From Algoriphagus halophilus (GTDB lineage Bacteria; Bacteroidota; Bacteroidia; Cytophagales; Cyclobacteriaceae), in NCBI RefSeq assembly GCF_900129785.1, contig NZ_FSRC01000001.1, forward strand, positions 2,797,206 to 2,861,205: a DNA stretch of 64,000 bases, read 5' to 3'. Within the stretch, counting starts at the first letter, position 1, and every line of letters starts with the position of its first letter. This document shows, piece by piece, positions 44,010 to 53,122 of this stretch. Made by a program: the position numbers and the translations under genes. Under the pieces are notes generated by a model. It worked only from the letters and a program-made list of their open reading frames with translations, did no database searches and was not told where the DNA came from.

Positions 44010-45404
44010 ATGAAGGTAAAACAACATACCATCAAAAAGCAGGTGGAACTATCCGGAGTAGGACTTCATACTGGAGTAATTTCCAATATGACTTTCCTGC
44101 CAGCCCCACCAAATCATGGAATTAAGTTCCAACGAGTTGATCTAGAAGGTCGACCTACTGTGGACGCTGACTGCGACTTAGTAGTAGACGTTTCTAGAGG
44201 TACTACTTTGGAGCAAAATGGTGCTCGAGTATATACTGTTGAACACGTACTGGCAGCATTGGTCGGCATGGAAATAGACAACGTGCTGATTCAGCTAGAT
44301 GGTCCAGAACCTCCGATTATGGATGGATCTTCTATCCAATTCATCGACGTCCTACAAGATGCTGGATTAGAAGAGCAGAATGCTTTGAGAAGATTCTTTG
44401 AGGTAGAAGAAAGCATTCAATACAAAGACCCTTCAAGAGAGGTGGAAATGGTGGCATTGCCCACTGATAATTACCGGGTCACAGTGATGGTGGATTACAA
44501 CTCTCCAGTGTTGGGAAGTCAGCATGCATCTATCACTGATATCAGTCAATTCATCCCTGAAATAGCTTCCTGTAGAACATTCTGTTTTCTACATGAATTA
44601 GAAATGCTCTATAACTCCAACTTAATCAAAGGAGGAGATTTAAATAATGCCATTGTGGTGGTGGACCGCGTGGTAGAAGAAAAAGAATTAGTACATCTAG
44701 CCAAGATGTTTAATAAGCAGAAGGTAGAAGTGAAAAAAGAAGGCATTTTGAACAATGTGGATCTTCGCTACCGAAATGAACCTGCTAGACACAAGCTACT
44801 CGATGTAGTTGGTGACTTGGCATTAGTGGGTAGACCTTTGAAAGCCCAGATTTTAGCTGCTAGACCAGGTCATGCTGCAAACGTTGCTTTTGCGAAGAAA
44901 TTGAAAAGAGCTATGGAAAAATCCGGCTCCTCCCATATACCACATTATGATCCAAAGCTGCCTCCAGTAATGGACATCAATCAGATCAGCAATATTTTGC
45001 CTCATAGATACCCTTTCCAATTATTGGATAAAATCATCTACTTGGATGAAACGGTAGTCGCCGGGGTAAAAAATGTAACGATCAACGAGCCTTTTTTCAT
45101 GGGACACTTCCCAGGCAACCCAGTGATGCCAGGAGTCATGCAAGTAGAAGCCATGGCTCAAACAGGTGGAATTTTAGTATTAAGTACAGTAGAAGATCCA
45201 GAAAACTATTGGACTTATTTTCTTGGTATTGAAAACTGTAAGTTTAGAAAAATGGTGCTACCGGGAGACACCCTTATTTTTAAATGCGAACTTTTGGCTC
45301 CTATTAGAAGAGGCATTGCAAAGATGCGAGGAGAGGCTTATGTTGGAAACACATTAGTCTGTGAAGCAGTTATGACAGCCAGCATAACCCGTAAAGAATC
45401 ATGA
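44010..45404 (+). CDS. lpxC/fabZ: Fused LpxC deacetylase - FabZ dehydratase
   Basis: 464 residues. Residues about 1-305 are UDP-3-O-acyl-N-acetylglucosamine deacetylase, with the Zn ligand His79 in TVEHVLAAL, GPEPPIMDGSS, and a second Zn site in RHKLLDVVGDLAL. After a short linker, residues about 317-464 are 3-hydroxyacyl-ACP dehydratase: LPHRYPFQLLDKI, then the hot-dog active site with His366 and Glu380 (MGHFPGNPVMPGVMQVEAMAQ). The fusion is typical of Bacteroidota and joins the committed lipid A step to fatty-acid elongation, both of which draw on 3-hydroxyacyl-ACP. The last 4 nt overlap lpxA (ATGA). Confidence 0.97.
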   Translation: MKVKQHTIKKQVELSGVGLHTGVISNMTFLPAPPNHGIKFQRVDLEGRPTVDADCDLVVDVSRGTTLEQNGARVYTVEHVLAALVGMEIDNVLIQLDGPEPPIMDGSSIQFIDVLQDAGLEEQNALRRFFEVEESIQYKDPSREVEMVALPTDNYRVTVMVDYNSPVLGSQHASITDISQFIPEIASCRTFCFLHELEMLYNSNLIKGGDLNNAIVVVDRVVEEKELVHLAKMFNKQKVEVKKEGILNNVDLRYRNEPARHKLLDVVGDLALVGRPLKAQILAARPGHAANVAFAKKLKRAMEKSGSSHIPHYDPKLPPVMDINQISNILPHRYPFQLLDKIIYLDETVVAGVKNVTINEPFFMGHFPGNPVMPGVMQVEAMAQTGGILVLSTVEDPENYWTYFLGIENCKFRKMVLPGDTLIFKCELLAPIRRGIAKMRGEAYVGNTLVCEAVMTASITRKES

Positions 45405-46180
45405 TAAGCCCAATGGCCCACGTAGACCCAAAAGCAAATTTGGGAAAGAATGTAACGGTGGATCCGTTCACCATGATCCATGAGAATGTGATCATTGGTG
45501 ATAATTCATGGATCGGCCCGAACGTAACCATTTTCCCTGGTGCTAGAATTGGTAAAAACTGTAAGATTTTCCCTGGTTCAGTAGTGGCAGGAATTCCTCA
45601 GGATTTAAAATTTCAGGGGGAAGAATCAACGGTAATAATTGGAGATAATACAACCATCAGAGAATGTGTTACGATCAGCCGAGGAACAGTGGACAAGCAA
45701 ACTACTGTCATTGGAAGTGACTGCTTATTAATGGCTTATGTACACGTGGCTCATGATTGTGTTCTGGGCAGCCATGTAATCATCGCAAACTCCGTTCAAA
45801 TCGCTGGTCATGTTTCTATAGATGACTGGGCAATTATTGGAGGTTCCAGTGCCATTCATCAATTTGTGAAAATCGGAATGCACTCTATGGTTTCTGGCGG
45901 ATCTTTGGTAAGAAAAGACGTACCTCCATTTACAAAAGCTGCGAGAGAACCGCTTTCCTATGCAGGTGTCAATTCACTTGGATTAAGAAGAAGAGGTTTT
46001 TCCAGTGAGTCTATAGGTCATATTCAGGAAGTATACAGGTATTTATTCCTGAATAGCATGAACAATAGCAGAGCTTTAGAAGAAATTGAAATCAATTTAC
46101 CTGCTACCAAGGAGCGGGATGAAATCCTGAACTTCATCCGTTCATCCGAGCGCGGGGTCATGAAAGGTTATATCAATTAA
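45401..46180 (+). CDS. lpxA: UDP-N-acetylglucosamine O-acyltransferase
   Basis: 259 residues, the standard LpxA length, first step of lipid A synthesis. The left-handed beta-helix runs over about 1-190 with hexapeptides such as IGDNSWIGPNVTIFPG, the LpxA motif GIPQDLKFQGEES, the catalytic His in YVHVAHDCVLG, and QFVKIG. The C-terminal helical part (NSLGLRRRGFSSESIGHIQEVYR) binds acyl-ACP. It is translationally coupled to lpxC-fabZ through a 4-nt overlap and followed after 2 nt by an ABC ATPase gene. Confidence 0.96.
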   Translation: MISPMAHVDPKANLGKNVTVDPFTMIHENVIIGDNSWIGPNVTIFPGARIGKNCKIFPGSVVAGIPQDLKFQGEESTVIIGDNTTIRECVTISRGTVDKQTTVIGSDCLLMAYVHVAHDCVLGSHVIIANSVQIAGHVSIDDWAIIGGSSAIHQFVKIGMHSMVSGGSLVRKDVPPFTKAAREPLSYAGVNSLGLRRRGFSSESIGHIQEVYRYLFLNSMNNSRALEEIEINLPATKERDEILNFIRSSERGVMKGYIN

Positions 46181-46182
46181 TC

Positions 46183-46803
46183 ATGTTTAAAATCCAACTT
46201 GAAAAGGCTACAAAGCGATTTCAATATGAATGGATTTTTAAAAACCTGGATTTAACATTAGAATCAGGTGAATCTTTGGCTGTCACTGGAAGCAATGGTT
46301 CTGGTAAATCTACCTTGCTCAAATGCATCAGTGGTGCCATTCCCCTCACCTCAGGAAAAGTCAATTACATCTATGAAAACCAATCGATTTCAGAATCTGA
46401 TTGGTTTTCTTATTTAAGTATTGCAGCGCCATACATGGAGCTGCCAGAGGAATTCACTCTGGAAGAGTTGTTGAAATTTCATTTCAAGTTCAAAAACATG
46501 ATTTCCAATTTCACGGTAGAAAAGATCATTTCCACCCTGTATTTGGAACAACATGCTGAGAAACCAATCGCTCAGTTTTCTTCGGGAATGAAACAAAGAG
46601 TGAAACTCGGGATCGCATTATTTTCGGAAGTGCCGCTGATATTTTTGGACGAACCTACATCCAATCTCGATAAAAAAGGAATTCAATGGTACCAAAATTT
46701 GATCGATACCTATAAATCGGATCGAACTATTTTCGTTTGTTCCAATGAACCTAGAGAATATGAGTTTTGTACACAAAAAATAAAACTAGAGGACTACAAA
46801 TAA
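46183..46803 (+). CDS. ABC transporter ATP-binding protein, orphan
   Basis: 206 residues, a single compact ABC ATPase. Walker A is GSNGSGKST at 36-44, the signature is FSSGMKQR at 132-139, Walker B is PLIFLDEP at 151-158 and the D-loop is SNLD. It resembles CcmA-size ATPases, shorter than LptB (about 240). No permease gene is in the window, so its partner is elsewhere. It directly follows lpxA (2 nt), which suggests a link to envelope biogenesis, but I would not call it an LPS exporter from position alone. Confidence 0.88.
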   Translation: MFKIQLEKATKRFQYEWIFKNLDLTLESGESLAVTGSNGSGKSTLLKCISGAIPLTSGKVNYIYENQSISESDWFSYLSIAAPYMELPEEFTLEELLKFHFKFKNMISNFTVEKIISTLYLEQHAEKPIAQFSSGMKQRVKLGIALFSEVPLIFLDEPTSNLDKKGIQWYQNLIDTYKSDRTIFVCSNEPREYEFCTQKIKLEDYK

Positions 46804-46860
46804 GATTAGTTTTAGGGATACTTGTGTATATTTAATTTTTAAGAAGGAACAATTCAATTC

Positions 46861-47346
46861 ATGAAACTCAACTATTTTAGATTCTTATCCTTTCTAATTA
46901 TTGCGGTTTTCGCTCAAGCTTGTTGGAATGACGAACCAACCCCTCCTCAAAAAACAGCGGAGGAATTAGCAATTGAAGCATTAACAGAAACTGGTAGAAT
47001 AAATTGGGTGATAGCCGGTGGAGGAACAGTGAAGAGGGATGGCAACTTGGTTACCGACCTGTATCAAAACTTTGAATTGAATTTGAGTGCCAACACTGCC
47101 GCTAAAACATATACCAGTAAAAACAATAATGACATTTTTGACAATGCAGGAACTTGGTCTTTTGCTGGCAGTAATTTTGACAAAATAATTTTGACCGGAT
47201 CTCAACCAGTTTCTGGTAGAGAGATCTCTTTTACCCGAAATGGTGATCGCCTGGTTTTAATCTTTACTATCCCTTTACCAGGAGCTAGAATCAATGGAGT
47301 CCAAGCTATTGCAGGAACCTACGAATTTGATCTTTTGAAGGATTAA
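46861..47346 (+). CDS. Hypothetical lipoprotein
   Basis: 161 residues. The signal peptide ends in a lipobox with Cys21 (FAQACWNDEP). The mature protein is beta-rich with small-residue strands (INWVIAGGGTV, AGTWSFAGSNFDKIILTG, GDRLVLIFTIP, AGTYEFDLLKD), which recalls lipocalin-like lipoproteins of Bacteroidota. I do not recognise a named family. It is 57 nt after the ABC ATPase gene on the same strand and closes the lpx transcription unit before a terminator. Confidence 0.7.
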   Translation: MKLNYFRFLSFLIIAVFAQACWNDEPTPPQKTAEELAIEALTETGRINWVIAGGGTVKRDGNLVTDLYQNFELNLSANTAAKTYTSKNNNDIFDNAGTWSFAGSNFDKIILTGSQPVSGREISFTRNGDRLVLIFTIPLPGARINGVQAIAGTYEFDLLKD

Positions 47347-47348
47347 AA

Positions 47349-47372
47349 AAAGGAGCTAAAAATTGCTCCTTT
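47349..47372. terminator. Bidirectional terminator between the lipoprotein gene and mutS2
   Basis: Perfect 8-bp stem AAAGGAGC / GCTCCTTT with an 8-nt A/T loop, flanked by an A-run, between the two convergent stops. Confidence 0.78.
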
Positions 47373-47373
47373 G

Positions 47374-49761
47374 CTATTTTAAGGTTACCAAGGTTACCCC
47401 AGCTCCACCACGATCAGGATGCTCGTCCTCCAACCTTGCTACTTGAGGCATAGTTCTCAATAAATTCCTGGTAATATCTCTTAGGATTCCATCACCTTTT
47501 CCATGAACGATCCTTAGGTCTTTGACTCCAAACATAAATCCTTCATCAATAAATGTCTGGATGATCGACAGCACTTCTTCCCCCCTTTTTCCTCTCAAAT
47601 CCAAGTTTGGAGAAAAATCCATGAGTTTCTCGTTGGTGTTATACCCACTTCTTTTGGAAGATGACTTCAATTCCTTTTTCACCTGGGTTTGGGAGATTTT
47701 CTCCAATCTAGAAAGCTTAACATTGGATTTCAACTCTCCAATTGAAAGTTCCACTTCCTTATTTTTCACCTGAAGCACTTGAGCAATCGCTCCATTATCT
47801 TTTAATCTGACCCAATCTCCATTGGAGATTTTGCCACCTATCACCACGATCTCCGGATCTTTAATGGCCATTTTTTCAGGTTTTACCTCCTCTTTAAATG
47901 TTTCGAGTTCCTGTCGGATTTTTTTTGTGGCCTCCTTATCTGCTTTGTCTTCCTTTATCTGACGGATAGTAGATTCGATTTTTTTATTGGTCTGATCCAA
48001 TAATGCTTTGGCTTCTTGTTTGGCCTCTTGAATGTATCGTTTTTTTGTAAGCTCTAAGGTTTCTTTCAGTTCATTGTATTCTCTGAGCCTGGTCTTGAGT
48101 AACCTTTCTTTTGCTTTGGCATCTGCCAATAGGCTGGTGTATTGATTCTTCTCATTTTCAAGCTGGGTCAACAATCTATCGTAGCGAACCCGTTCTTCTC
48201 CGATGTGATCCTTTGCATATTGAAGAATATCTTTGGATATCCCGATTTTGGAGGCAATTTCCAAAGCAAAAGAAGACCCGGGTTTACCAATTTCCAATTG
48301 ATACATTGGCTCCAATTTATCCACATCATAGCGCATGGCTCCATTTACCAGCCCTTGGTTTTTATTGGCTACCTGTTTCAGGTTTCCATAATGGGTAGTC
48401 ACAATACCAAAGGCTCCTAATTTATTCAAAGCCAGCAAAATTGATTCAGCAATCGCCCCTCCAAACTGTGGTTCCGTCCCTGTTCCAAATTCATCAATAA
48501 AGAGGATGGTTTTCCTGTTTGAAAATTGAGTAAAATGCTTCATACTCATTAAGTGTGAGCTATATGTACTCAAGTCATTTTCAAGATTCTGCTCATCTCC
48601 AATATCAATGAAGAAATTATCAAAAAGTGAGCTTTTTGAATCAGGCTGGACAGGTATTAACAAACCACATTGCAACATATATTGAAGCAAAGCGACCGTT
48701 TTGAGGGTAACAGACTTACCTCCTGCGTTGGGTCCTGAAATCACTAACAGACGCTCATGCCCTCCTAATTTCACATCCAAAGGAATGATCTTCTTTCCTT
48801 GGCTTTTCAAAGCCATTTCTAACAGGGGGTGCCTTGCTTTGGTCCAAGTCAGTTGTCTTTCTTTGGTAATCTCAGGTTTTACACTCTCTGTTTTCTGAGC
48901 AAATTTTGCTTTTGCCCTGACAAAATCCATCAAGCCCAGGTAATTTGTTGCTTTCCTTAATGCTGGGATTGCAGGTCTCAGTTTATCAGTTAGAGTCGTG
49001 AGTATTTTGATGATCTCACGGCGCTCCATGTATTCCAAATCCCTGATTTCATTATTGATATCCAAGGCCTCTTCTGGCTCCATAAAGACCGTTTGTCCCG
49101 TTGCAGATTCATCATGGATAAAGCCTCGTAGCTTCCTCTTATTTTCCGCTGCCACTGGAATCACCATTCGGCCTCCACGGATGGTCATCGCCGAATCTTC
49201 AGGAGTTAGCCCTTTGGCCCTTGCCTCTTTAAAGATTCTTTCCATTACCTTTCTTAACCTTCCCTCTTCAAAAATGATCTGGTTCCTTATCAATTGAAGG
49301 TCTCTACTCGCATTACTCCTGATTTTCCCTTTTTCGTCGATTACTTGTTCTATCGATTTCAGCAAGCTTAAATCCAGATCAACCAATAAGCCTAAGAGTT
49401 GACTTAGGGCTGGGTATTCATCCACGAATTTTTTAAAAAATGTAATACATCCTCTCAAGGTATATAGGGCCAACTTCACTTCATGAAAGTCCTCCTGATC
49501 TAGAAATGCGCCTTCTAATTTGGCTTTTTCTAAAAAAGGATAAAGATTCGTGAAATTGGAGGAAGGAAAAACTTCCCCTGAAACCAGGATCTGAAAAAAT
49601 TCATGAGTTTGGTCTAGGAGTTTTTCGACCAATTTGTGATCAGAGGAAAAGGAAACTTTATCTACATAACTCATTCCCAAAGGAGAAGTACATTCCTCCT
49701 TCAGCAATTCCTTGACCTTTCCGAAATTTATTTTTTGCTCTAAATTAGAGGGGTATATCAT
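47374..49761 (-). CDS. mutS2: Endonuclease MutS2 (RqcU-type ribosome/recombination factor)
   Basis: 795 residues. Lever and clamp helices of the MutS core (about 1-310) are followed by the ATPase with Walker A SGPNAGGKSVTLKT, Walker B ILFIDEFGTGTEP and the signature region STYSSHLMSM. A long coiled coil (about 510-640) leads to a KOW-like segment and a C-terminal Smr domain (LDLRGKRGEEVL, RIVHGKGDGILRD). MutS2 lacks the mismatch-recognition domain. In other bacteria it limits recombination or splits collided ribosomes. The upstream DUF4296 gene overlaps its start by one base (TAATG). Confidence 0.95.
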   Translation of the reverse strand: MIYPSNLEQKINFGKVKELLKEECTSPLGMSYVDKVSFSSDHKLVEKLLDQTHEFFQILVSGEVFPSSNFTNLYPFLEKAKLEGAFLDQEDFHEVKLALYTLRGCITFFKKFVDEYPALSQLLGLLVDLDLSLLKSIEQVIDEKGKIRSNASRDLQLIRNQIIFEEGRLRKVMERIFKEARAKGLTPEDSAMTIRGGRMVIPVAAENKRKLRGFIHDESATGQTVFMEPEEALDINNEIRDLEYMERREIIKILTTLTDKLRPAIPALRKATNYLGLMDFVRAKAKFAQKTESVKPEITKERQLTWTKARHPLLEMALKSQGKKIIPLDVKLGGHERLLVISGPNAGGKSVTLKTVALLQYMLQCGLLIPVQPDSKSSLFDNFFIDIGDEQNLENDLSTYSSHLMSMKHFTQFSNRKTILFIDEFGTGTEPQFGGAIAESILLALNKLGAFGIVTTHYGNLKQVANKNQGLVNGAMRYDVDKLEPMYQLEIGKPGSSFALEIASKIGISKDILQYAKDHIGEERVRYDRLLTQLENEKNQYTSLLADAKAKERLLKTRLREYNELKETLELTKKRYIQEAKQEAKALLDQTNKKIESTIRQIKEDKADKEATKKIRQELETFKEEVKPEKMAIKDPEIVVIGGKISNGDWVRLKDNGAIAQVLQVKNKEVELSIGELKSNVKLSRLEKISQTQVKKELKSSSKRSGYNTNEKLMDFSPNLDLRGKRGEEVLSIIQTFIDEGFMFGVKDLRIVHGKGDGILRDITRNLLRTMPQVARLEDEHPDRGGAGVTLVTLK

Positions 49762-50120
49762 TAGAAAATCTCTCCTTCGTCTTTTTTAATTCCAATTGTT
49801 TCTCTTGCCGCCAACGAATCTAAAATTTGTGCATACATATTATCCATGATTCCTGGGTATTGCAGGTAGTATCGGAGGCTTTGAGTAAAAACTGAATCTT
49901 CCACTTGATGTTTTTTGAAGACTTCTTTTTCCATTAGCTTGTATAAAACCTCAGAAGAATCATAGGCTACTGGTATTGCACTGGCAATCCCCTCCGTTAT
50001 CTGTATATCAATCAGGACATTAATCATTTTATCCTGACTCAACAAACCTTCTGGTTTCTCATCTTCGGAGCAAGAGGCTACAAAAAGTAGACTTAAACAA
50101 ATTAGTAGTAATCGTTTCAC
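49761..50120 (-). CDS. DUF4296 lipoprotein
   Basis: 119 residues from a GTG (no ATG is available before residue 32). The signal peptide ends in a lipobox with Cys17 (FVASCSEDE). The mature part is helical: DKMINVLIDIQITEGIA, then YKLMEKEVFKKHQVEDSVFTQSLRYYLQYP and MDNMYAQILDSLA. This matches DUF4296, a Bacteroidota family of small envelope lipoproteins with unknown role. Its stop overlaps the mutS2 ATG by one base. Confidence 0.82.
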   Translation of the reverse strand: MKRLLLICLSLLFVASCSEDEKPEGLLSQDKMINVLIDIQITEGIASAIPVAYDSSEVLYKLMEKEVFKKHQVEDSVFTQSLRYYLQYPGIMDNMYAQILDSLAARETIGIKKDEGEIF

Positions 50121-50226
50121 GATGTAAAATTATGGTTTTTTAACTGAAATTTCCTTCACCCTTCATATAAGACAAATTTTATAATTCAACCTGTTCCTAT
50201 AAATTAGCCAGTTCAAATCACCAGGA

Positions 50227-51105
50227 ATGAATCAACTATTCAGTAAGCTTAGAAAATACGAGATAATGATCCGAAAAGTGGCAAACAACCACTTGCAAGG
50301 AGAATACCAATCTCTTTTCAAAGGCTCTGGCTTGGAATTTGACGACTTACGCCCCTATCAATACGGAGATGATGTAAGAACGATCGAATGGAAAGTGTCT
50401 GCAAAAGGTCATGGCACATTTGTAAAGACCTTTCGGGAAGACAAAGATCAATGTGTTTATTTCTTGTTGGACATCAGCGGAAGCCAAGATATTGGTCAAG
50501 TAGGAAACAAGAAAATAGATCAGGGTAAAACCATTGCCGGTGTTCTTAATCTGGCTGCTGTTTTTGATGGAAGTCAGGTTGGACTTATTAGCTTTTCTGA
50601 TCAAAAAGAGAACCTGATTCTTCCTGGTAAAGGGCCAAAACAAGGTGTAAAGATGGTTAGAGGAATCTTTGAACATGAAAACAAATCTTTGAAAACTGAT
50701 TTGAATGCCATGTTTACCTTCGCCTTAAACCTTATCAAGAAAAGAAGTGTCATCATTGTGATTTCTGACTTTATTGATGAAGGATACGAAAGACCTTTCA
50801 GAGCCCTTGCAGAAAGACATGACTTGGTTGCAATCCAGTTGACTGATCCAAGGGAATCCGCCCTACCTTCACTGGGAATTATTCCTATCTATGATAAAGA
50901 GAGAGGAAAAACCACTTGGGTAAATACAGCTTTCGGAAGCTTTTCAAAAAAAATAGCTGAAACCTTTTCTTCGGAACGAGTGAACCTTCAAGAAATATGC
51001 AAAAAGAATCAGATCAATTACCTAAGTATTGATACGAGTCAAGATATTGTAGCCCCATTGATTGAATTATTTAAGTACAGAAACAAAAGAATGAAACGTG
51101 GGTAA
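50227..51105 (+). CDS. DUF58-domain protein (Bat/MoxR-associated)
   Basis: 292 residues, cytoplasmic. The DUF58 core GSGLEFDDLRPYQYGDDVRTIEWKVSA is near the N-terminus, followed by a von Willebrand A-like domain with a MIDAS motif LDISGS at 81-86. In Bacteroidota such proteins lie behind a MoxR ATPase and before BatA-E genes, an operon linked to aerotolerance and stress. Here moxR is absent; the gene upstream is a divergent DUF4296/mutS2 pair. It overlaps the next gene by 8 nt. Confidence 0.88.
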   Translation: MNQLFSKLRKYEIMIRKVANNHLQGEYQSLFKGSGLEFDDLRPYQYGDDVRTIEWKVSAKGHGTFVKTFREDKDQCVYFLLDISGSQDIGQVGNKKIDQGKTIAGVLNLAAVFDGSQVGLISFSDQKENLILPGKGPKQGVKMVRGIFEHENKSLKTDLNAMFTFALNLIKKRSVIIVISDFIDEGYERPFRALAERHDLVAIQLTDPRESALPSLGIIPIYDKERGKTTWVNTAFGSFSKKIAETFSSERVNLQEICKKNQINYLSIDTSQDIVAPLIELFKYRNKRMKRG

Positions 51106-51994
51106 ACTAAGTAAGATCATTCTTTTATTTTTCCTCCCGATTCTAAGCTGGGCTCAAGAAGTCAAGATAGATGGATATTTTCTCCAGGATTCTGCAAAAC
51201 TTGGAGAACGTGTAGGCTATGTTTTAAAAGCTACCTACCCTGAACAGAAACAACTCATCTTTCCTGATTCATTGTATGATTATTCTCCACTGGTATTACT
51301 TGAAAAAAAGACATTTATTTCAAGTACTACAGAAGGAGTAACCAGTGATAGCACTATCTATTATGTATCCAACTTTTCCCTGGAGCCTAGTGTATTTATG
51401 ACACTCCCAGTATATGAGGTGGCTAGATACGATAGCATCACTCATTTTCCATTAGAGGCAGAATTAAAATTAAAACTCACCTTAGACAGCATTCCGGAGC
51501 AACCTGTTTTTCAGGAAAACAATGTATATCAACCCCTTGAAAAAGAATTTAATTGGATTGTTATAGGTGTCTTACTGGGTGGAATTGTTTTAGTAATATT
51601 GGTATTCTATCTCCTATTCGCGGAACGTATAAAACGCCTATTGAAGGATAGAAGTCAAAAAAGAAGATGGAGGCAATTTGAAAAAGAATGGATCAAACAA
51701 ACGACTCTTCTTACCCAAAATCCTAGCTTAGATCTAGCTGATGAAGTTCAGGGACTCTGGAAATCTTTTATGGAGAAACTCACTCATCTGCCTTTCCAGG
51801 AATGGACCTCCAGTGAAATCGGAGAAAAACTGGATGACCCTGAAGTTTTTAAAGCATTGAGAGCAATTGACTTGATCATTTATGCAGGGGTTTCAGAAAA
51901 AAGTGAAGAAGCTACTGATTATCTACTTCAGGTAGCAAAAGAAAAGCATTTAGAAAAACTAAACGAGATGAAGCATGCAAGAGCAACTAGCTGA
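51098..51994 (+). CDS. Bat-operon membrane protein (DUF4381/BatD-like, unassigned)
   Basis: 298 residues starting at a GTG inside the DUF58 gene (8-nt overlap). A signal peptide (LSKIILLFFLPILSWAQ), an extracytoplasmic beta-rich domain (about 20-148), one membrane helix (about 150-172, WIVIGVLLGGIVLVILVFYLL) and a basic, helical cytoplasmic tail. Position and topology match the accessory membrane proteins found between DUF58 and BatA genes. The sequence itself is not diagnostic to me. It overlaps batA by 20 nt, so all three are one translation-coupled operon. Confidence 0.75.
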   Translation: MGKLSKIILLFFLPILSWAQEVKIDGYFLQDSAKLGERVGYVLKATYPEQKQLIFPDSLYDYSPLVLLEKKTFISSTTEGVTSDSTIYYVSNFSLEPSVFMTLPVYEVARYDSITHFPLEAELKLKLTLDSIPEQPVFQENNVYQPLEKEFNWIVIGVLLGGIVLVILVFYLLFAERIKRLLKDRSQKRRWRQFEKEWIKQTTLLTQNPSLDLADEVQGLWKSFMEKLTHLPFQEWTSSEIGEKLDDPEVFKALRAIDLIIYAGVSEKSEEATDYLLQVAKEKHLEKLNEMKHARATS

Positions 51995-53018
51995 GTTTTT
52001 TAGCTGGTCTTGGTTTTTGCCTGAGACCTTCAAATCATACGAATGGGAAAATCTTTGGATTCTGCATTTGCTCTGGATCATTCCTGCGCTTATGCTTTTG
52101 AGAATTTTCGTGAAGTTTTTGAAAAATCCTGTTTTAGAGCTTTCACTTCCTAAAAGAGCCGCAAAAAACAATCCATGGACGTACCTTAGACTTATTCCTA
52201 CAGGATTCTTCTTCTTGGCCTTGGTCATGATCGTGATCGCCTTAGGAAGACCTCAGCGAAGTAACGAACGGGTAGAGCAATTTACGGAAGGAATAGACAT
52301 TGTTTTAGTGATGGATATTTCGGAGTCCATGGATCTTCAGGATTTTACTCCGAATCGTTTGGAAGCCGCTAAATCCACTGCCGTTGACTTTATCAATGGA
52401 CGTTTTGGAGATAGAATTGGGATGGTGGTGTTTGCGGGAGAAGCGTATTCACTTGCACCATTGACGAATGATTATCAGCTATTGACAGATTTGATAGAGG
52501 ATATTTCATTTAATATGATGGAAGCAAAAGGTACAGCTATCGGATCGGCAATAGCTTCAGCAACCAATCGAATGAAAGAATCTGAGTCTGCTTCCAAAGT
52601 GTTGATTTTGTTGAGTGATGGTGAAAGCAATGCCGGGAATGTAGATCCACTGTTTGCGGCGGAGCTTGCCTCTGCATTGGACATTAAAATATATACCATC
52701 GCTGTAGGAAAAGATGGAATGGTTCCATACGGGACTGATTTTTTTGGAAGACCTCAAATGGTCGAAAGTTACTTGGACGAAACTACCCTGAGAGAAATTG
52801 CTAAAATTGGGAATGGGGAGTTTTTCAGGGCTTCCGATGGCGGTACACTAAATAATATCTTTGAAAGAATTGATACCCTGGAAAAAGCTGAAGTGATAGA
52901 AAATAGGTATAAGGAGACTTCAGATTATTATCGAGTTTATTTATTCTGGGGCATGCTATTATTCTTTATCTGGTTACTTCTGAAAAGTAGCTTTCTCAAT
53001 AATTTCTTACTTGATTAA
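51975..53018 (+). CDS. batA: VWA-domain membrane protein, BatA/BatB type
   Basis: 347 residues. N-terminal membrane helices (about 28-48 and 73-91) precede a von Willebrand A domain with an intact MIDAS motif DISES at 114-118 and Thr/Asp metal ligands (LAPLTNDYQLL, LLSDGESNAGN). A C-terminal helix (about 323-343) closes it. BatA/BatB proteins are thought to assemble a periplasmic complex that buffers oxidative stress. Only one VWA gene is present, where many Bacteroidota have batA and batB side by side. A hairpin terminator follows. Confidence 0.85.
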   Translation: MQEQLAEFFSWSWFLPETFKSYEWENLWILHLLWIIPALMLLRIFVKFLKNPVLELSLPKRAAKNNPWTYLRLIPTGFFFLALVMIVIALGRPQRSNERVEQFTEGIDIVLVMDISESMDLQDFTPNRLEAAKSTAVDFINGRFGDRIGMVVFAGEAYSLAPLTNDYQLLTDLIEDISFNMMEAKGTAIGSAIASATNRMKESESASKVLILLSDGESNAGNVDPLFAAELASALDIKIYTIAVGKDGMVPYGTDFFGRPQMVESYLDETTLREIAKIGNGEFFRASDGGTLNNIFERIDTLEKAEVIENRYKETSDYYRVYLFWGMLLFFIWLLLKSSFLNNFLLD

Positions 53019-53036
53019 TGACTCCATTAAGCAACT

Positions 53037-53060
53037 AAAACCTGATAAATATCAGGTTTT
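53037..53060 (+). terminator. Terminator after the Bat operon
   Basis: Perfect stem AAAACCTGAT / ATCAGGTTTT with loop AAAT, 18 nt after the batA stop; the T-run follows the stem. Confidence 0.8.
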
Positions 53061-53103
53061 GTTCTTATTCTAGTCAGTCAAAAAAAAGTCATTTAAGTAC
53101 AGT

Positions 53104-53113
53104 TTTGTACAAA
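53104..53113. promoter_or_regulatory. Palindrome upstream of hemN
   Basis: TTTGTACAAA is a perfect 10-bp palindrome 9 nt before the hemN ATG. It could be an operator half or a chance palindrome in A/T-rich DNA. It is not a canonical FNR box (TTGATnnnnATCAA). Confidence 0.25.
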
Positions 53114-53122
53114 GAAAAAAGA

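Noticed and set aside
53104..53113. TTTGTACAAA as an FNR site for hemN
   Set aside because: It lacks the TTGAT/ATCAA half-sites; kept only as a low-confidence palindrome.
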